NCBI RefSeq assembly: GCF_900102855.1
Contig: NZ_FMWD01000006.1
Coordinates: 124,001-188,000 of the forward strand
DNA length: 64,000 nt
Direction of reading: 5' to 3'
From: Thiohalomonas denitrificans
GTDB taxonomy: Bacteria; Pseudomonadota; Gammaproteobacteria; Thiohalomonadales; Thiohalomonadaceae
The notes under the pieces: generated by a model
The model's database searches: none
The model's input: only the letters and a program-made list of their open reading frames with translations
Told to the model about the DNA's origin: nothing
In this document: in pieces, positions 1 through 8,827 of the stretch
How positions within the stretch are numbered: the stretch's first letter is position 1
How the letters are laid out: the number at the start of each line of letters is the position of its first letter
Position numbers and translations under genes: made by a program

Positions 1-1
1 C

Positions 2-1057
2 ACCAAGTTCTTCACCGCCTCGCTGGCCATCATGTACCGGGGGCGGGACAGTCTCGGCCACCTCCAGGGTGGCCCCATGTATGTAGTCCGCGAGGGGCTG
101 GGGCGGCGCTGGCTGCCACTGGCCGGACTCTTCGCACTGGCGGGGCTGTTCGGGACACTACCGGTCTTTCAGGTCAATCAGCTGGTGCAGATCGTCCGCG
201 AGGTGGTGGCGATACCGAACGGCTGGACCTCCGAGGCGGACCACTTCGGCTTTGACCTCACCCTCGGGGTGCTGATCGCAGCGGTGGTGCTCGCCGTAAT
301 TCTGGGCAACATCCAGCGGGTGGGGAGGGTCACCTCACGGCTGGTGCCCGCAATGGTACTGTTCTACATGGCCCTGACGGTATGGGTGCTCTTCGATAAT
401 GCCGGCGCGATTCCCGGTGCCTTTGCGCTGATCCTGGAGGATGCCTTCAGCGGCCAGTCGGTGGCGGGCGGCGCGGTCGGGACGGTGATCCTGATGGGGG
501 TGCGGCGCGGCGCCTTCTCCAACGAGGCGGGCATCGGCACCGAGTCCATGGCCCACGGCGCCGCGAAGACCAATGAGCCGATCCGCGAGGGGCTCGTGGC
601 GATGCTGGGGCCGGTCATCGATACCCTGATCGTCTGCACCTGCACTGCACTGGCCATTCTTACCACCGGCGTCTGGCAGGGTAGCGAGGCGGACGGCGTG
701 AGCCTCACGGCCAGCGCCTTCGAACATGCCCTTCCAGGGACTGGCGCCTATCTGTTGACCATCATGGTGCTATTCCTGTCGCTCTCGACCATATTCAGCT
801 TCTGGTACTACGGCAGCAAGTGCCTGGGCTTTCTGGCGGGTGCCGAGCGCCAGCACCACTACGTCTGGATCTATACGGGACTGGTGCTGCTCGGTGCGGT
901 GGGGTCGCTCGAACTGGTAATCAGCCTGATCGACGGCATGTACGGGCTGATGGCCATTCCGACCATGACCTCAGCGCTGTTACTTGCGCCCAGGGTCAGG
1001 GCCGCCACAGCTGACTATTTTGCCCGCCACCCCAGAGAGAGGAGAGCCCTCGATTGA
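2..1057 (+). CDS. AGCS-family sodium:alanine/glycine symporter, C-terminal part
   Basis: The frame is open from base 2, so the gene begins before the window and only its last 351 codons are visible. The protein is strongly hydrophobic, with about eight predicted membrane spans. It carries the family signature around GAFSNEAGIGTESMAHGAAKT followed by EPIREGLVAMLGPVIDT, which is typical of sodium-coupled alanine/glycine:cation symporters (AGCS, AlsT-like). This family imports small neutral amino acids through the inner membrane using the Na+ gradient. It ends 31 bp before the convergent djlA gene. The substrate cannot be assigned from sequence. Family confidence is high; specificity is inference. 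Confidence 0.9.
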   Translation, partial: TKFFTASLAIMYRGRDSLGHLQGGPMYVVREGLGRRWLPLAGLFALAGLFGTLPVFQVNQLVQIVREVVAIPNGWTSEADHFGFDLTLGVLIAAVVLAVILGNIQRVGRVTSRLVPAMVLFYMALTVWVLFDNAGAIPGAFALILEDAFSGQSVAGGAVGTVILMGVRRGAFSNEAGIGTESMAHGAAKTNEPIREGLVAMLGPVIDTLIVCTCTALAILTTGVWQGSEADGVSLTASAFEHALPGTGAYLLTIMVLFLSLSTIFSFWYYGSKCLGFLAGAERQHHYVWIYTGLVLLGAVGSLELVISLIDGMYGLMAIPTMTSALLLAPRVRAATADYFARHPRERRALD

Positions 1058-1088
1058 CGGCACGCGGTTGCAGTTCCAAACCACTGCT

Positions 1089-1910
1089 TCAACGGGTGCC
1101 CCGCGTCTCCTTGATCATTTCGTAGGCGTTTTTAATCTCCTGCGTCTTCTCTGTGGCGATCTTCATCATCTCTTCGGGCAGTCCGCGGGAGACCAGCTTG
1201 TCCGGATGGTGCTGGCTCATCAGGCGACGGTAGGCGCGTTTGATCTCGGCATCGGATGCGTCGGCTTTGACGCCCAGCACTTCGTACGCCTCTTTTACGA
1301 GGTCCTTGCGAGGCGCCCGTCCCATTCCGCCGGCGGCACCGGGGCCACGCCCGGCGAAATCGCGGGCAGCCCGCGTCATGGCGTCGAGATGCGCGAATTC
1401 GGCCCGGGAAAAGCCCAGCAAGCGGAAGATCTCGATCAACAATTCCCGTTCCGCGGCATGCAGTGCACCGTCGGCATAGGCGGCCTGAAGCTGGATCTCG
1501 AGAAACATGCGCATCAGCGTGGAGCGACGCCCGACCACTGACCGGAACTGTTCCAGCACACCTTCCAGGTCGAAATCATCCTCCTTGCCCTGCCGGAACA
1601 GATCGATGGCCACCTGCTTCTGTTCGGGCTGCAGCGCCATCTGCTGCATCACTGCCTGGGCGAAACTGATCTCCTGCCTGCTGACCCGGCCATCGGCCTT
1701 GGCAAGGCGCCCCATGACGGAAAAGGTCGCCGTAAAGAACGCCATCTGGATCTGCTCGCGATCCATGGTCTGACCGGTGACCAGCTTCAGTCCCTTGTCG
1801 AACTGGTGCCCCACCACGGTGCCCAGCAGCGCACCCAGAGGGCCGCCAAGGGCAAAACCAAAGGCCGTGCCGAGCACCTTACCCCACCAACTCATCGAAT
1901 TCTCCGCCAT
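1089..1910 (-). CDS. djlA: Co-chaperone DjlA (TerB-like plus J domain)
   Basis: A 273-aa protein with three parts. A glycine-rich hydrophobic N-terminal segment (about residues 8-35) should anchor it in the inner membrane. A TerB-like helical middle follows (about 50-180). A C-terminal J domain (about 207-270) carries the HPD tripeptide in MSQHHPDKL. This is the DjlA architecture and usual length. J domains stimulate the ATPase of DnaK, and DjlA is a membrane-tethered DnaK partner linked to envelope stress in enterobacteria. A second ATG five codons in (MSWWGKVLG) is a possible start. The gene stands alone, convergent with the upstream symporter. Confidence 0.93.
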   Translation of the reverse strand: MAENSMSWWGKVLGTAFGFALGGPLGALLGTVVGHQFDKGLKLVTGQTMDREQIQMAFFTATFSVMGRLAKADGRVSRQEISFAQAVMQQMALQPEQKQVAIDLFRQGKEDDFDLEGVLEQFRSVVGRRSTLMRMFLEIQLQAAYADGALHAAERELLIEIFRLLGFSRAEFAHLDAMTRAARDFAGRGPGAAGGMGRAPRKDLVKEAYEVLGVKADASDAEIKRAYRRLMSQHHPDKLVSRGLPEEMMKIATEKTQEIKNAYEMIKETRGTR

Positions 1911-2059
1911 TCGGCTCGTGACCGGACCATGGTAGCGTGCCGCCGGCGCCGGCGCGAGAGCATGAAAAACGATCCTTCCGGTTACAGCGAGGTCGAAAGC
2001 GGGTATATATCGACCATCCTTAAGGAGAAGCTGGTCGATGAACGGTTGGGAGCGACGAT

Positions 2060-2671
2060 TTGGACCTTGAACCCTGTCAGGCGGTAGTGGATGCCCTGGC
2101 AGATCGGGGGTGGGGCACCTTTCCCGGTTTCGTGGAGCGAGAAGAGGTGCGGGAACTGGCGAGGGAGTGCCGAACCCAGTGGGATGCCGGAGGTTTTCGC
2201 CATGCCGGAGTCGGGCGGGGCGAGGTCCTTCATGTCAACGCTGATGTGCGCACGGATCACATCATGTGGCTCGATCCTGAATTCGCCACCCCGGCCCAGC
2301 TTCGCTGGCATGGGCGTCTGGAGAAGCTGAGGCTGGCCATCAACCGCGACCTCTATCTTGGGCTCGCCGATTACGAGGGACACTTCGCGATCTATCCGCC
2401 TGGCAGTTTCTACAGGCGCCACCGGGACCAGTTCAGGGAGAACGAGCTGCGCACCATCACTACCATTCTCTACCTCAACGAGGACTGGAGATTGGACGAT
2501 GGGGGCCAACTACGCCTCTATCTGCAGTCCGGCGAAGAGAGCCCCTACGTCGATATCCTGCCCGAGGCCGGTACACTGGTCAGCTTCCTCTCAGGCACAT
2601 TCCTCCACGAAGTCCTCCCGGCCGGACGCCAACGAATGAGCCTGACCGGGTGGTACCGAAAACGGATATAG
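2060..2671 (+). CDS. 2-oxoglutarate/Fe(II)-dependent oxygenase, prolyl-4-hydroxylase-like
   Basis: A 203-aa protein of the P4Hc type. The iron ligands are H121 and D123 in YRRHRDQF and H183 in TFLHEV. The 2-oxoglutarate-binding arginine is probably R192 in QRMSLTGWYR. Small bacterial members hydroxylate protein side chains or small molecules; the target is not predictable here. The start is a TTG preceded by GGGAG at a workable distance; no ATG gives the same frame. It is transcribed away from djlA, and nothing nearby indicates a substrate. Fold and iron site are clear; function is unknown. Confidence 0.82.
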   Translation: MDLEPCQAVVDALADRGWGTFPGFVEREEVRELARECRTQWDAGGFRHAGVGRGEVLHVNADVRTDHIMWLDPEFATPAQLRWHGRLEKLRLAINRDLYLGLADYEGHFAIYPPGSFYRRHRDQFRENELRTITTILYLNEDWRLDDGGQLRLYLQSGEESPYVDILPEAGTLVSFLSGTFLHEVLPAGRQRMSLTGWYRKRI

Positions 2672-3118
2672 GGAGCTACTGCGCGGATATCCTCTGCTTC
2701 GAACAGATATTTAAACCGCAGAGGCGCGAGGGCGCAGAGCCTCCGAAGAACTTAACGAACCATTGAATTTTGAACCACGGGGAACACGGGGCGCACGGGG
2801 GAGGAAAAAACCCGATAGCTTGTTTTACCCCGGGGTCACCGTGTACCCCGTGGTTACCAGTTCTCCCTTGATTCGGGCCTGCACAGCAGGTGGTACGGTT
2901 CGCAATGACGTCCGCGTTCTCTCGAGTCGCTGGGTGGATGCGCTTCGCTTATCCACCCTACCAGGTGATTACTCCGACCCACGGGACGGGGCGCCGGGGG
3001 ACCGACCTACCCGGTTTATCCCATGGTCCCCGCATATCGTGCGCTGCCTGCTTCAATCCTCAGCGAACTCCGCACCTCTGCGGTGCAATCGTTTCCTCTT
3101 TACGGTTCAAAGATTCAC
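2672..3118. other. Intergenic region made of dispersed repeats
   Basis: No credible gene is present in this 447-bp stretch. It holds part of a GCAGAGGCGCGAGGGCGCAGAG repeat near 2715, a CACGGGG-family palindrome (2773-2855, listed separately), and a short hairpin with arms GGGTGGAT (2932-2939) and ATCCACCC (2951-2958). A further CCGCACCTCTGCGGTGC dyad lies near 3068. It separates the 2OG oxygenase from the convergent copA unit. No clear intrinsic terminator was seen. Confidence 0.6.
2773..2855. repeat. CACGGGG-family palindromic repeat, copy A1
   Basis: An imperfect inverted repeat starts AACCACGGGGAACACGGGG and ends CCGTGTACCCCGTGGTT. A near-identical copy lies at 6391-6472, and homology extends into its flanks (TTGAATTT before, TTGATTCGG after). 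Related copies are at 7549-7622 and 34157-34374. It sits between convergent genes. The role is unknown; it could form a long hairpin in either transcript. Confidence 0.75.
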
Positions 3119-3190
3119 TCAGTCGCTCAGCCAGAACCACCAGATGATCAATCCGATCACGACCAGACCCGCAAGATTGACCCACATCAT
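3119..3190 (-). CDS. 23-aa single-span membrane peptide overlapping the copA stop
   Basis: This short frame starts with an ATG that overlaps the copA stop codon (ATGA arrangement), so it would be translationally coupled to copA. It reads [20 protein letters not shown] then LSD and stop: one hydrophobic helix flanked by polar ends. Similar N-terminal anchors occur on cupredoxin-like proteins encoded beside copper ATPases; that is recollection of family context, not a search. Here no cupredoxin domain follows, so it is either a genuine micro-subunit or the remnant of a truncated anchor protein. The overlap and composition make it more than a chance frame. Confidence 0.55.
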   Translation of the reverse strand: MMWVNLAGLVVIGLIIWWFWLSD

Positions 3191-5421
3191 TTCGAGTCCT
3201 CCCCGGCGCGGAAAAAGCGCAGCCGATTGGCGTTGGTGACCACGGTAACCGAGGAGGCGGCCATGGCAGCACCGGCAATCATCGGGTTGAGCAGCAGACC
3301 GATGAAGGGGTAGAGCACACCGGCGGCCACGGGAATACCCAGAGTATTGTAGATAAACGCCCCGAACAGGTTCTGTTTGATATTTCGCACTGTGGCCTGG
3401 GAGATTGCAATGGCATCGGCGACGCCGTGGAGGGAGCCGCGCATCAGGGTGACGTCGGCGCTTTCGATGGCCACATCGGTGCCCGAACCGATGGCGAAGC
3501 CCACGTTGGCACGGGCCAGGGCCGGGGCATCATTGATGCCGTCACCCACCATGCCGACAATTTCACCCTCCGCCTGAAGCTTTGCAACGGCATCGGACTT
3601 GTGCTCGGGCAGGACCTCGGCAATCACCTGATCGATGCCCACCTGGCGACCCACCGCATCGGCCGCTGCCTGGTAATCGCCGGTAATCATCACGACCTTC
3701 AGACCCTCGCGTTTGAGGCGGCTTACCGCCCCGGCCGAGTCACTCTTGACGGGGTCGGCGACGGTGATGATACCGGCCGCCCGACCGGCGACCGCCAGCA
3801 GCATCGGCGTCTGTGCCTCGGCCGCCAGTTCGCCGAAACGGCTTTCAAGTCCGCCCAAACCCACTCCCTGCTCTCCCATCAGGCGCAGGTTGCCAAACAG
3901 TACGGTTTGACCGCGCCATTCGGCGCTAACACCACGCCCGGAGAGGGCCGCAAAACCTTCGACCGCTTCCGGTTGCATGCCGCGCTCCTTGGCGGCCTCG
4001 ACGATGGCCTGGGCAAGCGGATGCTCGGAACCGGCTTCCACGGAGGCGGCCGCGTGCAGCAGCTCATCCTCCTCCCAGCCCTCTGTTGGTACTACCGAGG
4101 TCACCGTGGGGCGCCCTTCGGTCACGGTACCGGTCTTGTCAAGGACGATCGTGGTGAGTTTCCCGGCCTGCTGCAGCGCCTCGCCGTTTCGAATCAGGAC
4201 TCCGTACTGGGCCGCCTTGCCGACCCCGATCATGATGGAAATCGGGGTGGCGAGCCCCAGCGCACAGGGACAGGCGATAATCAACACCGTCACGGTAGCG
4301 ACGATGGCGAACGAGATCCGCGGATCCGGACCCCAGTTCAGCCAGGCCAGGAAGGTGAACACAGCAACGATCATGACCGAGGGGACAAATACCCCAGCCA
4401 CCCGGTCCACCAGCCGCCCGATGGCCGGTTTACTGGCCTGCGCCTGGCGCACCATATCGATGATACACGCCAGAACGGTATCCTTGCCGATGCGTTTGGC
4501 CTGATAGAGGAAGGAGCCGGTCTTGTTGATGGTGCCACCCACCACCTCATCCCCGATTCGCTTTTCCACCGGCAACGGCTCACCGGTGAGCATGGCCTCA
4601 TCGACGCTCGATTGGCCATCGATTACCACCCCATCGACCGGGATGCGCTCGCCAGGGCGAACCCGGACAGACTCTTCCACCCCCACCTCGATGATGGGCA
4701 CATCCAGCTCTTTCCCCTCACGGACCACCCGGGCCGTTTTCGGTTGCAGGCCAATGAGCCGTTTGATGGCCTCCGAGGTGCGGCTTCGCGCCCGCATCTC
4801 CAGCGCCTGCCCGAAGTTGATGAAGGCGATGATAAATACTGCTGCTTCGTAGTAGGCGTGCTGGGCTATGGAAGGGACACTGTCTGGAAACAGCGTAATC
4901 GCCAGCGAGTAGAGCCACGCCGCCCCGGTGCCCATGGCGATGAGGGTGTCCATGTTGGCATTGTGGTGGCGGAACTGCTTCCAGGCACCAATAAAGAAGT
5001 GCCGTCCCGCATAGTACATGGTGGCCCCTGCCACTGCCGCAATCAGCAGCCAGAACAGGGGCGCATCGGCGATCGCGGGAAACCAGCCGGCCATCTCCCC
5101 CACCATCAGCGGGGTACCTACCAGCGCCGCTACTCCAGCTTTACGGAACCGGCCGCGATAGGCTTCGCGTTCCGCAGCCTCGCGCTCCTCCTGTTCCCGA
5201 TCCAGGTCCTTGACCTCGGCCGCTTCATAGCCTGCGTCGACCACAGCCTTGATCAAGGTGTCGGCATCCACCCTCCCGCTCACCTGGGCGGCATGCTCGG
5301 CGAAACTGACGGAGGCCGTCTCCACGCCCGGGACCGCATTCAGGGCCTTCTCGACCGAGGCGACGCAACCGGCGCAACTCATACCGCCCACCGAAAGGCG
5401 ATGTTCCTGAATCTTGTTCAC
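3187..5421 (-). CDS. copA: Copper-exporting P1B-type ATPase CopA
   Basis: A 744-aa heavy-metal P-type ATPase. The N-terminal heavy-metal-associated domain has GMSCAGC (C16, C19). The membrane CPC motif (about 384-386, IIACPCALG) is typical of Cu+ transporters. The phosphorylation loop DKTGT lies at about 428-432, SEHPLA is in the nucleotide-binding domain, and [10 protein letters not shown] is in the hinge. It should pump Cu+ from cytoplasm to periplasm. The start chosen is a GTG with AGGAG seven bases upstream, which gives the usual short lead into the metal domain; the longer frame adds 14 residues from repeat-like DNA. A tiny membrane ORF overlaps its stop. No CueR-like regulator is adjacent. 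Confidence 0.93.
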   Translation of the reverse strand: MNKIQEHRLSVGGMSCAGCVASVEKALNAVPGVETASVSFAEHAAQVSGRVDADTLIKAVVDAGYEAAEVKDLDREQEEREAAEREAYRGRFRKAGVAALVGTPLMVGEMAGWFPAIADAPLFWLLIAAVAGATMYYAGRHFFIGAWKQFRHHNANMDTLIAMGTGAAWLYSLAITLFPDSVPSIAQHAYYEAAVFIIAFINFGQALEMRARSRTSEAIKRLIGLQPKTARVVREGKELDVPIIEVGVEESVRVRPGERIPVDGVVIDGQSSVDEAMLTGEPLPVEKRIGDEVVGGTINKTGSFLYQAKRIGKDTVLACIIDMVRQAQASKPAIGRLVDRVAGVFVPSVMIVAVFTFLAWLNWGPDPRISFAIVATVTVLIIACPCALGLATPISIMIGVGKAAQYGVLIRNGEALQQAGKLTTIVLDKTGTVTEGRPTVTSVVPTEGWEEDELLHAAASVEAGSEHPLAQAIVEAAKERGMQPEAVEGFAALSGRGVSAEWRGQTVLFGNLRLMGEQGVGLGGLESRFGELAAEAQTPMLLAVAGRAAGIITVADPVKSDSAGAVSRLKREGLKVVMITGDYQAAADAVGRQVGIDQVIAEVLPEHKSDAVAKLQAEGEIVGMVGDGINDAPALARANVGFAIGSGTDVAIESADVTLMRGSLHGVADAIAISQATVRNIKQNLFGAFIYNTLGIPVAAGVLYPFIGLLLNPMIAGAAMAASSVTVVTNANRLRFFRAGEDSK

Positions 5422-5531
5422 AGATGCTCCTATTCTTAAAAAGCGTACAACCACAGAGGACACAGAGCTTCAGGCCAATGACACAGCGGCGCAAACTTCG
5501 CTGAAAGTTGGAATCTCAAAAAGCTTTTTAT

Positions 5532-5587
5532 TGACGGGCTGAAGCCCGACCTACGACGAAAGCTATAGGTCGGGCTTCAGCCCGTCA
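5532..5587. repeat. Perfect 22-bp inverted repeat with 12-bp loop
   Basis: The arms at 5532-5553 and 5566-5587 are exact reverse complements, beginning TGACGGGCTGAAGCCCGACC. The arm itself contains a smaller GGGCTGAAGCCC palindrome. It resembles dispersed REP-like hairpins of proteobacteria. It lies upstream of copA, far from any stop codon, so it is not an obvious terminator. Confidence 0.8.
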
Positions 5588-5744
5588 GCGACCTTTGGTA
5601 GGACAACCTGCGGGAAGGCCGCCCAGGATCAATTCAAAGCCCTCTGTACCCCTCTGGTGAAAACCAGTTGCCTGACGACTCTCGGTTTCCCTACGATTCA
5701 TCACAGTTAGAGTCGTTCCAGACGTTTGCCGCGGGAATTCGGGT

Positions 5745-5750
5745 TATAAT
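5745..5750 (+). promoter_or_regulatory. Candidate -10 element for ubiT
   Basis: A consensus TATAAT lies about 75 bp before the chosen ubiT start. No convincing -35 hexamer is found 16-18 bp upstream, so an activator may be needed or the match is fortuitous. Confidence 0.35.
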
Positions 5751-5823
5751 CGGGTGCATCTTCCAGATGTTAAAGTATGGCCCAAACCCGATGGTTCAAG
5801 GCCGTACCCGCAGGAGACTGATC

Positions 5824-6342
5824 GTGAAACCACCGATGCTGCCGCTCAGCCTTTTCCTCAAGGCCGTGCCGAATACACTCCACAGTGAAGTACTGGGACA
5901 CTTGTTCAACCACCTGCTCAAGGGGCAGTGGATGGCCGAACAACTCGAAGAGCTGCAGGGCAAACGGGTCTGTATTGCCATTACCGACACCGGCACCCGG
6001 CTCCGGTTCCGAATCCAGGACCGGCGTTTCAGGCGCCAGCCGGGTCCGGACATCAACGAAAACTGGGATGTCCGCATCAGCGGCAACCTGGCCGATTTCT
6101 GGCTGCTCGCCACGCGCGCCGAAGACCCCGATACCCTCTTCTTCGGCCGCCGCCTCGCCATCGAAGGCGAGACCGAAACCGGGCTCTACATCAAGAACAT
6201 GCTCGACGCACTCGACTTCGACTGGGACGCCCACCTGCAAGCCGTGCTCGGCCCCCGCCTTGCCCCGCGTCTCCAGCGCCTGCTGCAGACCACCGGCATC
6301 GACCGACGCATCCGCCGCCTTACGGGCCAGCCGCAGATCTAA
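5824..6342 (+). CDS. ubiT: UbiT, SCP2-domain protein of O2-independent ubiquinone biosynthesis
   Basis: The protein of about 172 aa is a single SCP2-type lipid-binding domain. The family signature DPDTLFFGRRLAIEGETETG followed by LYIKNMLDAL closely matches E. coli UbiT (YhbT). UbiT is thought to bind the hydrophobic ubiquinone intermediates so that UbiU/UbiV can hydroxylate them without oxygen; both partners are encoded next door on the other strand. The start chosen is a GTG with GGAGA seven bases upstream and gives E. coli-like length; ATG codons at 5767 and 5791 are alternatives. It faces ubiV across a palindromic repeat. Confidence 0.88.
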   Translation: MKPPMLPLSLFLKAVPNTLHSEVLGHLFNHLLKGQWMAEQLEELQGKRVCIAITDTGTRLRFRIQDRRFRRQPGPDINENWDVRISGNLADFWLLATRAEDPDTLFFGRRLAIEGETETGLYIKNMLDALDFDWDAHLQAVLGPRLAPRLQRLLQTTGIDRRIRRLTGQPQI

Positions 6343-6390
6343 GACTGCGTCGCAGAGACACAGAGGAAGAACCTCACCCCTTGAATTTCG

Positions 6391-6472
6391 AACCACGGGG
6401 AACACGGGGCGCACGGGGAGGAAAAACCCGAACAACCTGTTTTACCCCGTGGCCCCCGTGTACCCCGTGGTT
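6391..6472. repeat. CACGGGG-family palindromic repeat, copy A2
   Basis: This is the close copy of the 2773-2855 element, with the same outer arms (AACCACGGGG and CCCCGTGGTT) and matching flanks. It lies between the convergent ubiT and ubiV stops, where its hairpin could act as a bidirectional transcript end. It has no U-tract of the intrinsic-terminator type. Confidence 0.75.
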
Positions 6473-6568
6473 ACAGTTGTTCATTGATTCGGCGCCGGGT
6501 GGCGGTAATTTTGCTGTGACGAGCATCCCTAATGCGCGTGCGCCGGGTATGCACCCTGCGCCGCTGTG

Positions 6569-7483
6569 TTACTCCCCGACCGTTTCGAGATCCGGGGCGG
6601 TCCAGTTCATGCCCGCCTTGCCGTGCCAGTAGCCGTTGCAGGGGGTGCCGGCGGTCAACCGGGTGGTTTTTTGTACCGCCGCTTCCGGAGAGAGCTCGCC
6701 GGCCATCACCGCGTGGAAAACAGTGGCGATGTGGCCCATGTGGTGCGCCTGGGGGGAGAGTCGCACCACATCGACATCCAGCGACTGCATGTCCGGGATT
6801 TCGGCGATCAGGTCTGCGGTGGTATCGGACTGGGTCTGTATGCCGTTGATGGTCAGGAACGGCTGCTCGTCCTGGGAGCGCATTACCAGACCGTCTTCGT
6901 AGTCGATGCAGCGCAGCTGGCAGTCATCCTTGGGAAGATTGTGGGCCCGGGCGGTGAAACAGCGCGCCGAAAAGGCGAGCGGCATACGGCCAAAGGCAAA
7001 AACCTCGGTCTCCATGCCTTCCGGACGACCGGCCTGCATCGCTGCCAGCGTCTCCCTCGGCAACTCCACCGGCATGACCCAGCGCTGCGCGCCGAGCCCG
7101 GCAAGCAGTACGAGGGTTTCCTGGTTGTAGACGTTCAGGTGCGGCCCGGCGGTGAAAGGGATTTCGTGTTTGGCACACAGGCGTACCGCGCCCCAGTCGT
7201 TGGCTTCCACGCTGAAGCGGCCATTTTCCACGATCTTGCGAAGCGTGATGAGTTCAGACTCTGCCTCGATGAGTGCCAGCGTCGACAGCACCACCTCCTT
7301 GCCTGCATCAGCCAGTTCCTCACCGATGGCCAGCCAGTCCTCGAGCTTCGGCGGTCGCCGCTTGGAGCAGACCACCTCACCCAGATAGACCGTATCCACC
7401 GGCCAGCCGGCGGCTTCCCGGTAAAAGGCCCGCACATCCTCCAGCGGCCAGAAATACAACAGAGGACCCAAGGAAAGCTTCAT
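6569..7483 (-). CDS. ubiV: UbiV, Fe-S U32-family protein of O2-independent ubiquinone hydroxylation
   Basis: A 304-aa member of the peptidase U32 family. Four cysteines, C39 (VVCSKRR), C175 (SARCFTA), C188 and C192 (DDCQLRC), have the same spacing as the 4Fe-4S ligands of E. coli UbiV. With UbiU and UbiT it permits ubiquinone ring hydroxylation under anoxia, with prephenate as oxygen donor in the E. coli system. It lies 163 bp downstream of ubiU on the same strand, with a palindromic repeat between. The C-terminal motif [14 protein letters not shown] is typical. Presence of all three genes predicts Q-based respiration at low oxygen, for instance denitrification or microaerobic sulfur oxidation. 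Confidence 0.93.
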   Translation of the reverse strand: MKLSLGPLLYFWPLEDVRAFYREAAGWPVDTVYLGEVVCSKRRPPKLEDWLAIGEELADAGKEVVLSTLALIEAESELITLRKIVENGRFSVEANDWGAVRLCAKHEIPFTAGPHLNVYNQETLVLLAGLGAQRWVMPVELPRETLAAMQAGRPEGMETEVFAFGRMPLAFSARCFTARAHNLPKDDCQLRCIDYEDGLVMRSQDEQPFLTINGIQTQSDTTADLIAEIPDMQSLDVDVVRLSPQAHHMGHIATVFHAVMAGELSPEAAVQKTTRLTAGTPCNGYWHGKAGMNWTAPDLETVGE

Positions 7484-7548
7484 TGTTCAATGACTCCTGG
7501 AAAACGCAGAGTTCACAATCGGTGACTCGTGCCCACCCTTTAAATTCC

Positions 7549-7622
7549 AATCACGGGGCACACGGGGGGAGAGAGGCTCGAACAACACTTTTTGCCCCGT
7601 GCGCCCCGTGCCCCCCGTGGTT
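7549..7622. repeat. CACGGGG-family palindromic repeat, copy A3
   Basis: A more diverged copy has arms TCACGGGGCACACGGGG and CCCCGTGCCCCCCGTGG. It sits inside the ubiU-ubiV unit, where a hairpin could set the relative stability of the two parts of the transcript. Confidence 0.7.
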
Positions 7623-7646
7623 ATCCCGCTCTTTTCCCGCACCGGA

Positions 7647-8654
7647 TTACTGCCACTGACGCTCGAGGGCGCCCAGGGTATGGGTACTGCCTTCGGCCAT
7701 TTTGTCCAGGGCGGCAACCCAGTCGTTGCGGGGAACGAAACTGTCAGGGTCCGCCTGACAGGCATCGAGTGCCTGACGCATTACCCGCGTGACCTGCGCC
7801 ACGTAGGCGGGGCTGCGCTGGCGGCCCTCGATCTTCACTGCGGAGACCCCCATCCGTACCAGTTCCGGAAGAATGTCGAGCACCGACAGCGAGGTGGGCT
7901 CCTCCATGGCGTAGCGCAGATCGTCATTAATCAGATAGCGGCCCTTGCAGAGCACCGGATAGCCGGCGCTTTCTTCAGGCTTATAGGTATCGATCAGCAC
8001 GCCGCCAAGCCGGACTTCGCGCCCCCGGGACGTTTCGGACCACTCGACCGATTTGGCCGGAGAGCATGCACCACAGGTATTGGGGGATTCGCCGGTGGCA
8101 TAGGAGGAGAGGTAACAGCGCCCCTCCACCATGACGCAGAGCGACCCGAAGGCGAAAACCTCGATCTCCGCACTGGTGTTTTGGAGAACCCGGCGCACCT
8201 GGGGCATCGACAGCACCCGGGGCAGCACCACCCGCTGGATATTGAACTGTTCCCGATAGAATTCGATGGCCTCGTAACTGGTAGCGGAACCCTGTACGGA
8301 AAGGTGCAGACGCAGGTCGGGATGGGTGGTGGCGGCATAGCGCATCAACCCGGCATCAGCCAGAATGAGGGCATCGACCCCCAGATCCGCAGCCATATCC
8401 ACGGCATGGGTCCAGGTACCCCAGGTCTGCGGCTGGGGATAGGTGTTCAGCGCCAGCAACACCTTGGCGCCCTTGCTTCGTGCGTACTCAATGCCACGGC
8501 GGGCCTGACGCTCGTCGAAGTTCAGCCCGGGAAAATTACGGGCGTTTGTTCCGTCACGAAAGCCCATGTACACCGCGTCGGCACCGTTGTCGACCGCTGC
8601 GCGCAGGGCCGGGAAACTGCCTGCCGGGCAGACCAGTTCGACCTTGTTGTTCAT
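7647..8654 (-). CDS. ubiU: UbiU, Fe-S U32-family protein of O2-independent ubiquinone hydroxylation
   Basis: A 335-aa peptidase U32-family protein beginning MNNKVELVCPAG. C173 and C180 (SLCVMVEGRC), C197 and C236 keep the spacing of the four Fe-S ligands in E. coli UbiU (each shifted by four). UbiU forms a heterodimer with UbiV. The ATG at 8654 gives the family N-terminus; the longer frame runs into the upstream repeat. It is the first gene of ubiU-ubiV. No FNR box is visible upstream, where a GCAAAGACGC-family repeat occupies the leader. Confidence 0.93.
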   Translation of the reverse strand: MNNKVELVCPAGSFPALRAAVDNGADAVYMGFRDGTNARNFPGLNFDERQARRGIEYARSKGAKVLLALNTYPQPQTWGTWTHAVDMAADLGVDALILADAGLMRYAATTHPDLRLHLSVQGSATSYEAIEFYREQFNIQRVVLPRVLSMPQVRRVLQNTSAEIEVFAFGSLCVMVEGRCYLSSYATGESPNTCGACSPAKSVEWSETSRGREVRLGGVLIDTYKPEESAGYPVLCKGRYLINDDLRYAMEEPTSLSVLDILPELVRMGVSAVKIEGRQRSPAYVAQVTRVMRQALDACQADPDSFVPRNDWVAALDKMAEGSTHTLGALERQWQ

Positions 8655-8680
8655 TGTCAGCCACCTGAAATGAAAGTATT

Positions 8681-8813
8681 CACCGCAAAGACGCAAAGAG
8701 CGCAAAGAAAAAACAGGGAACCGAAGACACCGAAGGCGTCGAAGAACCCATCGGCGTATTCGGCGGTTTCATGTCTTCGTAGTTACCTTTGTGCTCTTTG
8801 CGTCTTTGCGGTG
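8681..8813. repeat. GCAAAGACGCAAAGAG-family palindromic repeat, copy B1
   Basis: The left arm is CACCGCAAAGACGCAAAGAG and the right arm is CTCTTTGCGTCTTTGCGGTG. Between them an inner pair (GAAGACACCGAAGGCG... and ...CGGCGGTTTCATGTCTTC) is also partly complementary. Related copies occur at 9786-9990, 22267-22492 and 26537-26996. It fills the space between the radical SAM gene and ubiU. Confidence 0.75.
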
Positions 8814-8827
8814 GATCCGTGGATTTT

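Larger units (their letters stand above)
5422..5823. other. Divergent intergenic region copA / ubiT
   Basis: This 402-bp stretch carries no gene. It contains a fragment of the ACCACAGAGGACACAGAG repeat just upstream of copA, a near-perfect long hairpin at 5532-5587 (listed separately), and a TATAAT at 5745-5750 that may serve ubiT on the plus strand. Alternative in-frame ubiT starts lie at 5767 and 5791. No copper-responsive MerR-type dyad was identified by eye. Confidence 0.5.

Noticed and set aside
3427-5439. Long 670-codon plus-strand frame opposite copA
   Set aside because: It is a shadow of the GC-rich copA coding strand; the product has no domain and is unusually rich in His, Asp and Gly.
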